Below are positions 25,361 through 43,800 of a stretch of 64,000 nt of DNA, one piece after another. How positions within the stretch are numbered: the first letter of the stretch is position 1; every line of letters begins with the position of its first letter. A program made the translations under genes and the position numbers. Source of the DNA: Mugil cephalus (Eukaryota > Chordata > Actinopteri > Mugiliformes > Mugilidae); contig NC_061786.1 of the NCBI RefSeq assembly GCF_022458985.1, forward strand, positions 2,899,501 to 2,963,500. Reading direction: 5' to 3'. Under the pieces are notes generated by a model that made no database searches, was not told where the DNA came from, and was given only the letters and a program-made list of their open reading frames with translations.

Positions 25361-28300
25361 GATGACCTGTTTTCAGTGTAGCTTTCTAGTTTTGGAAGAA
25401 AAAAAGTTAAATGTTTTGGTGGTCAATCCACAATGGTCCGAGGTGGCACTGAGGGACACGTTCACATACAGACAGCTTTGAGCATTAATGACCAAAGACA
25501 GCCTGCGGCATAATTCTGTGACAGAAATGTATGATCAAATTCTCAGCTTGCGCCACAATGTCTACAAACCATCTCCTCCAAAATGTGAAATCCTGCATAT
25601 TTCCATTTTTTGGAGTTTAGGAAACAAACCAAAATGATGGATGAAAAATGAATACAAATGAAATGTGTGTGACTGACATAGAGGAAACCTTGGAAAACTG
25701 CATTTCAAATAATAACATGTGCTCATGTGGACAACATGAGCTGATGATCTGCTTTCTCCTTTCACTGTTTATGACTTGCTGTCATACATTATCTGTGGGA
25801 GGAAATATGTGGGAGTGGACAGGCCCACGCTGCATGGCTTCCATGTACACATACATACATGTGTGGCACATGCCTTGTTAATGAGTGCCGTGGGTAAGGT
25901 GAACTTTTGAAGTGTTTTGGGCAGGTTACCATGACCTAAGGTTATCATTGGTCTACTCTGCTCTTGTTAGTTGGACAGTATGAGTGTGACCTTGCTACTT
26001 GTCACTCTGTGTTTGTTAGGTAGGCAAATGGCCTTTTTAGCTGGCAAACATCCTGTTCCTACATGTTCACAACAGCACATTTTGCATATCCTCCTTTACG
26101 TGTATTGACGTAAGAGTAAAGACAAAAACAGAGATGAGTAGAGAGTCGGCGACCCCCAGCAGACAAACACATACACTACAGACACATGACTATCTTTTCA
26201 TTAAAGCAGTACACAAACAGTTTTCCAGTTCACTTCAGTTCAGTTTGTGAACTGTGTGGTAGAAGAGACTTTAATGTTTATTTCCCATGTCATGAAGCTA
26301 ATGTGTACTTAGGCTGTCCTCTCTAACTTTGTCTTTGCACTGCAGTTTGAGGCAGCATATATGCAGTGTTGTCAGCTCAGTGCAAGTATATCTGTCCACT
26401 CTCCTGATTACAGTAATTGCGAGGACTGGTGTGAAGTGTAGTCGATGCCTCGTAAGGAAAAGTAAACAAAAAGCCAGTCAATCAGTCAGGTTCAAAAATA
26501 CACAAACACAGAGTTTAAGCTGGGGGAGGTTGGGAAGGGTCAACTCAGAGTGATAACTGTGTCAGAGGCAGATGTGAGGTGAGGAGGAGGCAGGAGAAAA
26601 TAATGCACACAGGACTTTAGAGGCAGAATGTGCATGTTGTCCACTCATTGGCTCAGAACACAGGGCTGAGGCCCAATGAGTGGGATGTGGAGGGACACGC
26701 ATAAGGCAAACATATCAGTTGACTAATACGGTAGACTAATACGGTAGAATGTGAAAGTGAAAATTTGACAGAAATCTTGAATTAAAAGAGACAAAAATCA
26801 CAACAATAATGCTACGATTGTTACATACAGTATATGGCATTGATAGGTATGGTCCCATAGATAGCTGAATAACTCTATCTACTACTCTGCTCTATTGGAC
26901 ATGCCTTCTATAATTATATGTGATAACATTTTCCTGAGCTGTCTTTACTGCTGTAATAACTAACAACGTTGGACTTATCACAAAAGGCATTTACAGCAGC
27001 AATATTTTGAATTACAGTTCTAGTTTGCTTTATTGTCCACAGTTATCTCTGTCTAGATATTTTTTCTTGCCAAGCGATCAGAACATATGGTGTACTTGTC
27101 AATGATTAATAACCACAGAAATGTCATGAAACTGGGAGTTGCTGACAAGGCGTGAAACTGTGTCAGACAAAATATTTGAATTCTGACAGAAAGAAACCAC
27201 AAAGTTGCATTTCCTCATTATTCACTGTGGCATGCTCAGCAGTTTGCATATAAAAGACAGACCTTTAGAAATGTCTAACAGCTCTCAAATGATTTAGAAT
27301 TAACTGTTGATGTACTCAGATTCCTGAACAGAGCTGCAGGATACTGTGTCGTTAGCTTTGCTGCAGGGTCAAACGTGTCTGTTCCTGTGTGCTGCTAAAG
27401 TTCCATGCACTGTAGTTATTGCACAAAGCAGGAAAATCTAAGTAAGAGTTTGTGTGTGGGGGATGACAAATGCAGGTTTAATATTAATTCCATGTGGTTT
27501 TAGTTTATAATAACATGGAGCCTCAGTGTCATCCTTGGGATTGTGATCCTTCATTGGCACGACGGAGAGCAATGAGAGCAAATGATTTATAAGTGAAGAC
27601 ACAGGCTTAAATCATGGCGCTGAAGCATAGAATACAATACTTATGTAACACTAAAGCCATACGTAAAGTCTGCACAAGGCTTTAGCTGTCTGGCATGTTT
27701 CCTATTCAAACAAAGAAGGCGTGCTGAAAGTCTTACTGGAAAAATATGTTCTTCCATATTAAGCATTTAAAAAGTGTTGTCTGTAGATATTCTAAAACAA
27801 TATCCCTCAGTACTGTTTTCTTAATTGATATAATAGGCCAAAGAATACAGGTTGCACATCAAGACATGATGAATATCCAGTTGAGATTTTATTTAATTAA
27901 TGTATGTACTCACTCCTGTCAGTACAGATGGATTACAGATCTTTGAGTATGTGCATATGGGCAATGAAAAAGCCCTTGATCTTCTTGTTTTCTCTATACG
28001 TGATATTCTGTCATCCACCTGGATGCATTAAAAATCCCAAATTTCTCAGTACACTACTAGACTACACTGATGTGAAACTGCATCTAGCGGCACAGTTATG
28101 CATGCTCACATATACTCTAGAATCCCCCAAGCAGACACACCTACATACCAGAAATGTTCTACACAGAGTTTGCAGTGAGTGCAATGCGGGGTTTGTTATG
28201 CAAGTTGAAAATCACATGGTGATGAAGAACATATACTGTAAAGATACGCAATCTTTTCACATTCTAGTGAAGTTGTTGTGACACACTGGGATGCAATACT

Positions 28301-30526
28301 TTCCTCGCAACCTTTGTTATTTCTCTTTCAGTGAAGCCTCACTTGTTATTCCTTTTAATGTTTCAATTTAATGCCGCATTCAGATAATTACTCAAATGGA
28401 AGAAATCCTTTCTGGGGACTAAAATCAGGATTTTAATTTAATACACATTCAGTGTGGCACGGGACACCCAGGTTCATGATAATGAATAGTTAGCTGAATG
28501 ATGAAGACGGTAGAATCCTTTCATTGTTGGAATTTGTTTAGCATAAAAAAATAAAAATCCGAAAGTGTGAACCAGTATACTTATGTAAATGGTCAGTTGG
28601 TCGATTGGAACTTCTTGACCACATGCGCCTTTGAGCTACATGTCTTGTGTAAATCTAACAGGACAAATAGAGATCAGTAACGATGATGGGGGCAAAATCC
28701 AAAGCACACATAATTGGCATCTCCGTTTGAGGGTTTGTCCTTCTGGACAGCATGCGGGCTAAACCAGTAGTTGATTAGACAGGAGCAAGTGAGAGGCACC
28801 GGTGCTCACACATACTCAGTCCTCATTGAACCGTGCCCAAACAGGCATGTGGTGTTTGGCTGCTCCAAGTCAGAGCACAGTCACTCTCACTCTATTTCCT
28901 CTTCATTATTTCCACTAGTCTCATAGAAAAAAGCAACTTCTTTACTGCCTTCTTCTGCTGTCTGGAATTTTGCACATATTCTCCTCTTTTTTTTGACCAC
29001 CTTCATTCTTCTGTCTTGCTCTTTATCTATGCAGCATTTCCTCATTTTCCACAGTCTTGCGCCTGCTGCTTACCATCTGTCTTTGTCATTCACTCCATCT
29101 CAGCGTTGCCTGACTTGCTCTGTGATATATGAGCCCTAAGAGACTTTTGTACTTCTAACTACTACTGCCTCATATATTGTGCTATTTAAGTGTGGACCAT
29201 AGTGACGAAATAAAACAACAGACACGTGATGAAATTATGAAATTAGAATTATACACATTTAATCAATGATGTAAAATATAAGAAACAGCATCACAGAATT
29301 TGCTTTATTGCTCAGTAATGTGTTTGGATGTGTTAAGTTATTTTTTTATTGATGTGAATGTACTCATCAGTACAGGTAGTTTGTGAATATCACACCAAAA
29401 ATATACAGTGTGCAGTTGCTGCTTTACTTCTGGTTTGAATGATTTCTTCACTGATGGTGCAATACCACCCCTAGTGGATATTTTGATAATGTCAATGCAG
29501 GCGGGTGGCTTTACTAAAAACTCTAAAAAGACTGTAAATAAAAAGTTTTAAAAACATTCTAAATGCACATAATTTATATCAACTTGATACATTCAAGATT
29601 CATCTGTTACTTAAAATGAACAGCAGTCAGTTAAATTTTTATCATATACAGTAATTGCTTATTTCTTTGTTTCAGTTCACTTGAAGCCTTCAGTAATAAT
29701 TTCACCATGCTGTTATATGTTTTGCAATTGTTATGATTGTCTCAACAACACTTCAGACAATCGTAGAATGTTGAGTAAAAAAAAACTGTGCTCAGTATAA
29801 ACACATGGCTCTTGATTCCTCTACTGTCATTAAATGTTTTCCTTTCAACTTGAATATAAATTTAGAGATATCACTGGCCCTTCAAATATGTGGATAATAT
29901 ATATCTCTGATTGAATGCCTTAGAATGAAGGTTTTTAAAAGATTGTGTTAAACTATAGACTTCTGTTGTTCTTTTCAGTAAATATATTATGCAAAGGAAA
30001 TTACATCATAAGCCTTTAATTGATGGGCTTTGACTCAGCTAGTTTAAATGTAAAAGTCTACCTGGTAAATAACCCCCAGTGTGTCTGGGATAATCAGTTG
30101 CAAAATACGTTGGCAAATGTGTTGGTTAACAGGGTAAGCAACATGCTGAGAGGTCAAAGAGCAAGCAGCAGGCTGTAGTTTTCCTCTGCCCATTAACCTT
30201 CAGACACATAATTGAGCAAGTAAGTGCTGAGCCTATATCCTTCCCTAGACTTTAATCTCAGGGGCTTTTTCAAGCAGGTAGATTGACAAGAGTCCCTTGT
30301 TTACAGTTTGGGGAATGGACTAACAGCATGTGGATGTTGCATGCTGTTAAACAAACAAACCTGACTCAACAGAAATGAGTCGATATTTTAGTGCTAGTTA
30401 AAAAGAAAGCGTAGCAAAGAGGACAAACCATTACTAAATAAATCATCATATCAAAATTCCGATCCTGATCTAGAGATAGATAATTCTATAACTGTGTCCA
30501 CTATAATATTCACCTTGTTTTGTAGA

Positions 30527-34194
<3,668 letters not shown>

Positions 34195-35628
34195 CTTGAT
34201 TTTCTGTTCTGTGACCCAGACAAGCCCAATGTCTCTACCTCTGCAGCCAGGAAATTGGAAAAGTGAAGGTTTGCCTGCTTGGCTTCTTATCCTAGCATCA
34301 CAGGCAAATTAACCTCCTCCTGCACTACTGTTTCAATCACTCCATTATTGTCATGCAAATCTAAAGGAGCAAAATCAAACAAGGGAGAAACAGCAGCACA
34401 GCTTGGGCTGCAGATGATGACCAACATTGTGTTGGTGTTTACCAAGAGATTCATCTTATTAGTTCAAGATACAGATAATGACAAAGAAAACAAGAAAGAA
34501 AAAAAATACTTTTAAAACAGGTAAAGCAGGTTTTGTTATGTAAAAATAAAATACAATCAAACAATAGTAAATCATTTCCAAACGTTTGTACATTTATTCT
34601 AAAAATGTCACTTGAACACTGGAAACCAATGTGATGCATATCAGAGAAAAAACTTATGACTATGTGCATTGAGAATCACATCTCAGGAAATTCATTTGAA
34701 AGAGTCCACACCTGTGTTCATCAAAACATAAGATGTCCCTCCAAAACAGATGAGACAAAAGATCAGATCAAAAGAAAAACATTAGAAAATGCTTCACAAG
34801 AGACCTGAATTTAGAAAATCTGTGGGGGACCTGAAGAGTGCCCGACACAGAAGATGCCCGCACAGTCTGACAGAGTATTTTTTCCTCGGAATTGTGTCAT
34901 ATTGTGCAATTGCGTAGGTTGTAAATTTCTAAATGAATCATCCTGATATGACTCACCTTTGTTTTCTTACATCATGAAAACCTGATGGTTTAAAGACTTT
35001 CTGTAGCTGATGTATGAAAGACATAGTCTACGTAGTTCCATTCCAGGTTTGGACAGTTTTTGAGCAAACTAAAAAAAAAAGGTGACAGATGATAGCTGTC
35101 CTCCCTTTTTTCCAGTTCACATCATTGACTTGATTAATGTGTTTGTTTAAGATAGCCCTCTGTGCTCAATTCACTGAGGTTTACCGTCAGTGCATGAGCA
35201 AATTACAGACACGCAAACAAACACACTCATAAAATATACAGTGTGACATTATGCAAATGAAATGAAAACTTAGAAGTGACACCTCTGCTTAACATCTAAT
35301 TAGAAATGTGGGAATTAAAGGTAGATACAAGTACTAATCGTAAATCAGTTAATCTTTTTTTTGTAACTGCGTGACTCCTAGCTGATTAAACATATCTTCT
35401 GATTCAGACTGTACTCTTTGGCTTAATTGAGGTAGAAATGCTAAACAACAGCTGTAATGTTTCCAGTCAAATCATCACACAGTGAGTACATGAACACACA
35501 TCATACAAAAATAGTTTTGCTAATAGTCAAATAGCTGCTACCTGGTAATACAGCCTGTACAGAAAACAAACGCTCTACACATATGGCAGCAAGTCAATAA
35601 TGGTGATGGTCATATCTACAGTCCACTG
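34195..35628. other. kcnk16-kcnk17 intergenic spacer (1.4 kb)
   Basis: Must hold both the 3' end of kcnk16 and the promoter of kcnk17. A minus-strand AATAAA near 34,590 is a possible kcnk16 poly(A) signal. It also contains a Tc1-like fragment. No TATA box was identified with confidence. Confidence 0.5.
34785..34885 (+). mobile_element. Tc1-like transposase C-terminal fragment
   Basis: The plus strand reads DLN-ENLWG, then with one frame shift DLKSARHRRCPHSLTE, which matches the conserved DLNPIENLWGDLK block near the third catalytic acid of Tc1-like transposases. Only about 100 bases survive. Confidence 0.55.
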
Positions 35629-37345
<1,717 letters not shown>

Positions 37346-40300
37346 CAACCTCCCCCAACTCCAGAGAGGACACTGGCGCTCAAAATCAGAAAATCACTTA
37401 TTCACAAGTCAAATGCAAAGATGTCATGTGTAGTTCTCTAAAGAAAATATCCGTTACTGTAGACTTTGGCATTCTTTTCCAAAAAAATAGACGAGGAAAT
37501 TGAGAAAAAAGTGTTTCGAGTAGAAACAGACAACTTTAAATGAAGGCAACATGAAGCAAGGCTGAGGTTTGGTAAAGGTCTACGTCACTCTGACCTGATA
37601 GGTGACGGTATCACTCTGATTGGTCAGAGCACCATCAGTGTTGATTTATGGGTTACTTGGGTAACGATCAAACTCCTCACCTCCATTAGCGTGGCATCTG
37701 GTCGCACACACTCTTTCAGCTGTTTCCACTAATAAGGAAGCAGCACCAGCATCTTGTCAGCAGAACAAACGTTAATGTTTTACCTGACGGCAGTTGGTTG
37801 TTCGTGCACTCACAGTCGTGGCGTGCTGATGCCAGAGTGGGCCTGCATCCCACAGATACTTTTATTCTTCTAATTAGAAACATGTTTAAAATGTAATTTA
37901 GGCGACACAACAATTGAGTGGATCCTTAAATTGGTAGAAGATAATAACTGCACAAAATGATGCATTTTATTTAAAGAAGTATGGACACTTTAAGTCTCAT
38001 CACTATTAATCCTTGATTTTCTAACCCATAGATGTCTGCTAGAGCAGTTATCAAATTTCAAATTTCCACCTCATTCATTAGCCAGGTCTGTTAATGGTCA
38101 GAAGGAGAAGGAGATAGCAGTTTGGAGAGGTGTGGAGAGCACTGCTTGGTTGTGAGCCATAAACCAAAGAGCCTCTACTGGAGTTCAATTACTTTGCTGT
38201 CCATAAAGCTAGAAGGTGAAACTGTCTGGCAGGATGTAGGGAAAACACTGACAAAGGAGCAGATGCCAACAACTACAGCAGTAGTCCGTGCAGGACAACT
38301 TCCCCCTTCTCTCTGAATGAAGTTATTCTGTTTGTGTTACCAGTGTAGTCTGTAAACAGCAAGAGCACCGTAGGTAAAACACCACACCACATATTATAGT
38401 ATTGCAAAAATTTTTGAATAAAAAGCTGATATTCATACAGTACATTGAGCAATAACAAAAAATATTTCACCACTGGGGGGCAGCAAAATCAGATTGTGAA
38501 GAGAACACAGATCAGGAGAAGGTCAAGGTTGCACTATCTCTTATTTACTTATCTACCAGTTCAGGAGTAACATTATCATTTATTTTGAATCACATGAATA
38601 AATCCAGGTCTATTATTGCTCTGTTTTCTATATGAACTCCTAGGAGCCGTATCTATGGTGGGATAAATAATGGACAGTAAAGCTGTCAACCAGTTTTAAA
38701 AATGAAATAGTTTTCTAATGTGCTACGAGAATCAGTTACTACAAGCCTTTCTTACAGTTATATCATTTTCACATGGATATTTTAAGAAAACAATTTAGAG
38801 ATTTATAGCTATTTAATAAAAGGGCTATAGTTTTTATCACAGAAGTCAATTCGAAACATATGTGGAATGAAAAATAAAATACTGACTTGTTGGGAACACA
38901 CATGGCCATGTACTCTTGATTAGGCTCATAAGAAGTGACTGAATGAAATAACAGATATCAGTATTTGGTCAAAGAAAGATCCTTCTCCAAGGCAACTCAG
39001 CCTGGATGCAAAGTGTGCAGCTGCTTGTCATCTGTCAAACAAATCAATGCAAAGCCATGCAAACACATTGACAGGTTGTCTCTGCCTGGTACATACACAA
39101 TGATGGTGAATGGACAGGTAGACTGGTATTGATGGATGCAGTGGCCGAGCATAAGCAAGGATGTAAAAATGAACAGGCACATTTCAGGCATGTCATAGGC
39201 CACTCAAAGTACTGCACTGACCAGTCTACTTTATGTACCTTAGTGTCACTGATACTGCCTACAATGAACAATGCAATAACATGTTGCCAAAAACAAGGCA
39301 TTACTTAGTGCAAAGACATGTATGTGACAGTAACTTAGTTTAAGAAAATGTAACCAAAATCCTCTCTAGGGTGTTTCCGTGCCTTTGACTAAGAACACTG
39401 GGACAGGCCCCACCTCTTTGTGTTCCTAAAGGCAGTGTGCTCAGACCAACACATCAACAACCTGATGATCCATCAGTAAAACACAATGAGTGATTTTGCT
39501 CACATAATCTTACATACAATACGTGCAAAGGCAGCTGAGGGAGAACTTAAAATCATTGCTCGAGTACAGCTTTTAGAATGTATTTAAGAGTGGAACATAT
39601 TTGACTAATAATGGACAGTATTTTCCATACTGACATCATAATGACTGACAATTGTGAACTGCAAAGGAAGTCAGTTTCTCTGGGTAATTTTCCAGGTGAA
39701 TACCTCTAGAAAAGAAGCATTTTCAAGAGAGGAAATGTAAAGTGAAAGCTCTACAAAAAGGATTTAACATTTATTATTGTAACCAAACCAAATGTGACTA
39801 TGTACAAAAATGTAAATAACATTGCATTACTTAAAAAGAGTTTAAGTCACATTGTAACAGCTGACTGCAGCATAGAGAATGTGCAGACCAGTCTGTAATT
39901 TCTTCAATAACTACACAACAGTAATCTGTATAATAACATCTCACAACTTCTTTCCTCTTGATTTAATAGTATATGCAACTTAAATAAAAAAAATAAGCTT
40001 TACAGACAGTATTATATACATTTTAGAGCAACACAAGGGAGTATTAAAAGCTATATTACAGAGAGTAATATAAAAAAACATTTTCTCTTCATGTGCAAAT
40101 TCATTACATTCAACCACGTGCTGGAACCGACAGCTTTCCGACTCCTTCCTCTGATATCTTGAGACAACATTTGTTCAGATCAAATGGCCGGGGGAACTGC
40201 TGCGATTTACACTGATGCTGTTTATATCACAGGCCCCATCTCCAGGAGGTCACTAAGTGTGTGTATGCATGAGAGAATGACACAGGATGTGTGGAGTGCT

Positions 40301-40691
40301 TTGGACAGAACGATATAACTCATCTATTGCACATGTACTGGATCATTCTTTCACCTGGCACATGTGGAGTCTGATAAGTGGCCAAATGACAGCAAACTTC
40401 ATATCACTGCTAAGGTGGGCCTGAAAATTGAAGAAATGTTTAATGTTAATTAATGATGTAACAAGAGAAAGCACTTATCATATCAGGATATCAGGAACTA
40501 AAACACTTTACTTTCTGGAACAGCCCTATTGACTGTTATCCATCATTTATGCAGTTTCCTACACTTCCCAGCATGCACTGGTAAGGGATGGTGGGAAGGA
40601 TCGCACCATACTGGGGTTACCAAACAACCAAGGATGGGGGCTTTCCTGTCAAAATAGAGTTGCTAGACACCTTTGTAGTGTCTAAAGCGTC
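37346..40691. other. kcnk16-kif6 intergenic region with kif6 3' UTR
   Basis: 3.3 kb between the kif6 stop and the kcnk16 start. The right part (about 39.77-40.69 kb) is probably kif6 3' UTR; the left part would contain the kcnk16 promoter. No other gene seen. Confidence 0.55.
39770..39775 (-). terminator. Candidate kif6 poly(A) signal
   Basis: AATAAA on the minus strand about 920 bases beyond the kif6 stop, a plausible 3' UTR length. Position and orientation are the only support. Confidence 0.35.
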
Positions 40692-40830
40692 CTACCACCA
40701 GGTGGCAATGTTACCTGTCCGGCTGAGGAGATTCTGCCTAGCCCTGATAAAAGCCAGGATGTCAGCGTCAGCCTGCTGATCTCCAGTCAGCGGAATAGAC
40801 GAGGAGGAGACTGTGGTGGGGGCCAGGGCC
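40692..40830 (-). CDS. kif6: kif6 terminal exon
   Basis: Encodes [39 protein letters not shown] and NIATWW before TAG. SIPLTGD and AFI-ARQ are the conserved KIF6 C-terminal motif; human stops at a similar distance. A cryptic GTAACA donor lies within the last codons, so an alternative ending cannot be excluded. Confidence 0.9.
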
Positions 40831-43800
40831 CTGAAATGTACACACAGTAACTGTCACATGATCTTAGCATCAGCTATACACACAGAGACACAGATGATAA
40901 CTTTGTATTGCTAAAACATACTGTAAAGAAGATGAAAAGATTGTTTTTGTTTGTTGAAATGTTTCTACTGTTCATGACTTTAACCACGTAACAGCTCCTC
41001 ATATTATAGAGTCTGTCTTAAACAACAGTGTCTCTGTACTGCAAGTGAATTAAAGGTGAACAAAGGCCTATATGGAGCACGCTGAGTGTTTTACTGTGGT
41101 TGTAAAAAGGTAAATCCAAGTGAGACCCAGAGTGTTTGATTTGTGAACAGAGTTTGTAGACATTACTTCACAAAAACATAAAGATTTATGGGCACATTCA
41201 TAAGTGTAGAGAAAACACAGCGCAGCTATAAAATCTACACATCCAGACTGTGTGTATAGATTTAATAGCTTCTGCCAAGCTATGGGTTACAGTATGCCAC
41301 TGTTCTGTGGAAATATATGGAAACACACATGGTTCCTAAATTCAAAGAACTTCTGTTTGAAGTTCTTGGTGCCATGTGCTGAGGTAAATAATCAAACATC
41401 ACCGGGGCCTGAACTCAGCGTGTGAGAGAAATGACGAACTTCTCAACAGCTCTGTCAATCGCAGGGTTTTAAATGTTGGATTTAGGATGAGGAGGTTTTC
41501 ACAATCTTGTTCCTTCAAGGTCACCACTGATAGCTGAAATGTATTTGCATACAAATCTCACTGAACAAAGTGTCTGGATGCTTGTTGGAACTCTGAGAGT
41601 TTCCAGATGTGTCACGTACCTCCACTCAGAGGATGGAGTGGAGCCAGTCACCTTCTCATCCAGGGACGTGTCATACCAGGCTGGCACAGCTGGAAATGGA
41701 GGTATGCTTTTGTGGCCGGTGCTTCTAAAATGCACACACGTACTGATTACCATTTAATGGTGACAAGGACATATGGTGGCATGTAATATAAGCACCTAAC
41801 AGGAAACATATAAGAGATGAATTGAAGCTGGGCTGACCTGAGATCCTGAACAGGAGAGATGGGAGGCTCTGGATTTGGGAGAGGGCCTGATGGAGAGTCT
41901 CTCACTGTACTGCTCAGATCTGGAGCACTATATGAGTGAAGAGACTTTTTATGATTACTCTGACTGCATCATGGCAGATCTGTTTCATTGCATGTAGGTG
42001 GATTACTGCATGAGGTCCTGAGAAAATGCAGTATTTATTCATATCATCACATGCATGTCCAAATCTGAACCACAAGAGGGAGCTATGATACAATGTTCAT
42101 CATTTTATGCACAAGATTTCTGAGGGGTCATAGAGTTGAACTTAATATTTTGAATGTTTTAATTCAACACAGAATTCAGTTTGATACAAAACCGCAGTTT
42201 AACATGATCTACTGGTCCCGGCATTAACAAAAAATAATATGAATGAGTCTGAGTAGTACACAGTATGTGGCCAAGATCTACACATAATCTGTACAAACAC
42301 TGAACTGATTATTTCTGAGGATGTGGTACAACGTCATCACTTTTTTCTTGACAGATACGGGTTGTCAGCTACCACTTCTACAATTGCTAAGTGTTACAGA
42401 GTGAGCCACTGCCTTCAATAACATCACCACAGTTCAAACAAACAAACACGACGACATTAAATTTCAACATACACTGATATTTGTTCCATGGAAACAAGTA
42501 GCAAGGAGCTACAGGTGGTGGGCCTGTAACCAAGAACTACTCAAGCACAGATGGTGAAAGGGTAAAAATAACATTAATGAATTGAGCAGCAATGAGTCTG
42601 TGAGAGGACTGTGTTCTCCCTGTTACTTGTCTAGCTTCTGTATGAAATCAACGAGGCCGTAAAGGCTCACGATGTATGTCTAATGACATGGCCACTACAT
42701 GTAAAAGTAATCAGCCACACTTTTAGTTGGTGTACCTCTAAATCTGCTGCAGGGTTGGGAGGCAAGACAAAAAGCAGTCAGGCTGTCTTTACATCACTCC
42801 AAGAAAATGTCTCACCGATATCCTGGAGTGCCAGGTGAAGATGGCTTCAAGGTTCCGTTTGGTGACCCTGTGTGATGTCTGGCTGTGGCCGCTGACTCAG
42901 GCTCCTAGTAACATTTATTGAGAAATGATTCCACGCTGCTCAACAGAAACAGCATTCGGTGCTGTTGACATTTAAACACAACGTGGCCATATTTATCTTA
43001 TATGTAGGAGCAACTGAGGAACCCAGGCTTTCTGGGTCCTCTATCAGCATCATGTCTTAGTCAAACTGTAAGTGATTGCATGTGTGCTGTACAACAACAG
43101 AACAATAAATGGATGAACAAAGCATTGGTTACATACTGGCGAGGAAAACAATCTGCTTCCTGCTTTAAGGACCAAAACTGCAGATGTAAGGCAGTCTGTT
43201 AGACTTCCTCCTCTGAACATTTGACACTGAATGACACATTCCCAAAACCTTGCTCGGATGTGAGATATTAGCCTCATAAGATCAAAACCGAGAGCAGAAA
43301 CCAGCAGTGTCTGCTCCTCAGATGTTGCTGCTTAACATATTCTTTTGGTTTCCGAAATGTGCACAACAGCCATCAAGTCATTTGGATTGTGTGTAAGACT
43401 TCTCTGTAAGTGAGTGTTATACGTGAACTGGGACTATTTTAAGCTTTTGCAACATTTTATTTCATCACACTGTCAAATGTTCTTTTTTACAGCATGAGCA
43501 AAGTATTTAAGCACCAACATAAAAATATTAATTCTAAGTTTTTATCTCCCACTGTGTTTCTGTGAAAGCTCCTGGACATTTAGTCCTTGCTAAGACTAAC
43601 TGCTGAGATGTATCAATGCTGTTGCCATGTTGTCTTTAAGCTGCTCTCCAGGCTCTACTGTGACCCACATGGAAAAATATGTTTCTGTGTGTTTGCCTCA
43701 TATGTGTCTTCTCACCAGGGCCCATTCAGCATGATGCTGAACAGAGGCTGCCAGGGTCCCGCTGGTGCCACCAAAGAATCCAAAGTCAAAGACACATGCA

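Larger units (their letters stand above)
16961..30526. other. 13.5-kb intergenic gap between kcnk5 and kcnk17
   Basis: No gene recognised on either strand. The upstream flank of kcnk5 and the downstream flank of kcnk17. It contains the (AT)n and (CT)n microsatellites, a Penelope-like remnant and a common fish repeat listed separately; the rest shows short unconvincing ORFs only. Confidence 0.65.

Noticed and set aside
25129..25381. Two overlapping plus-strand ORFs rich in Leu-Ser
   Set aside because: They are translations of the (CT)n microsatellite.
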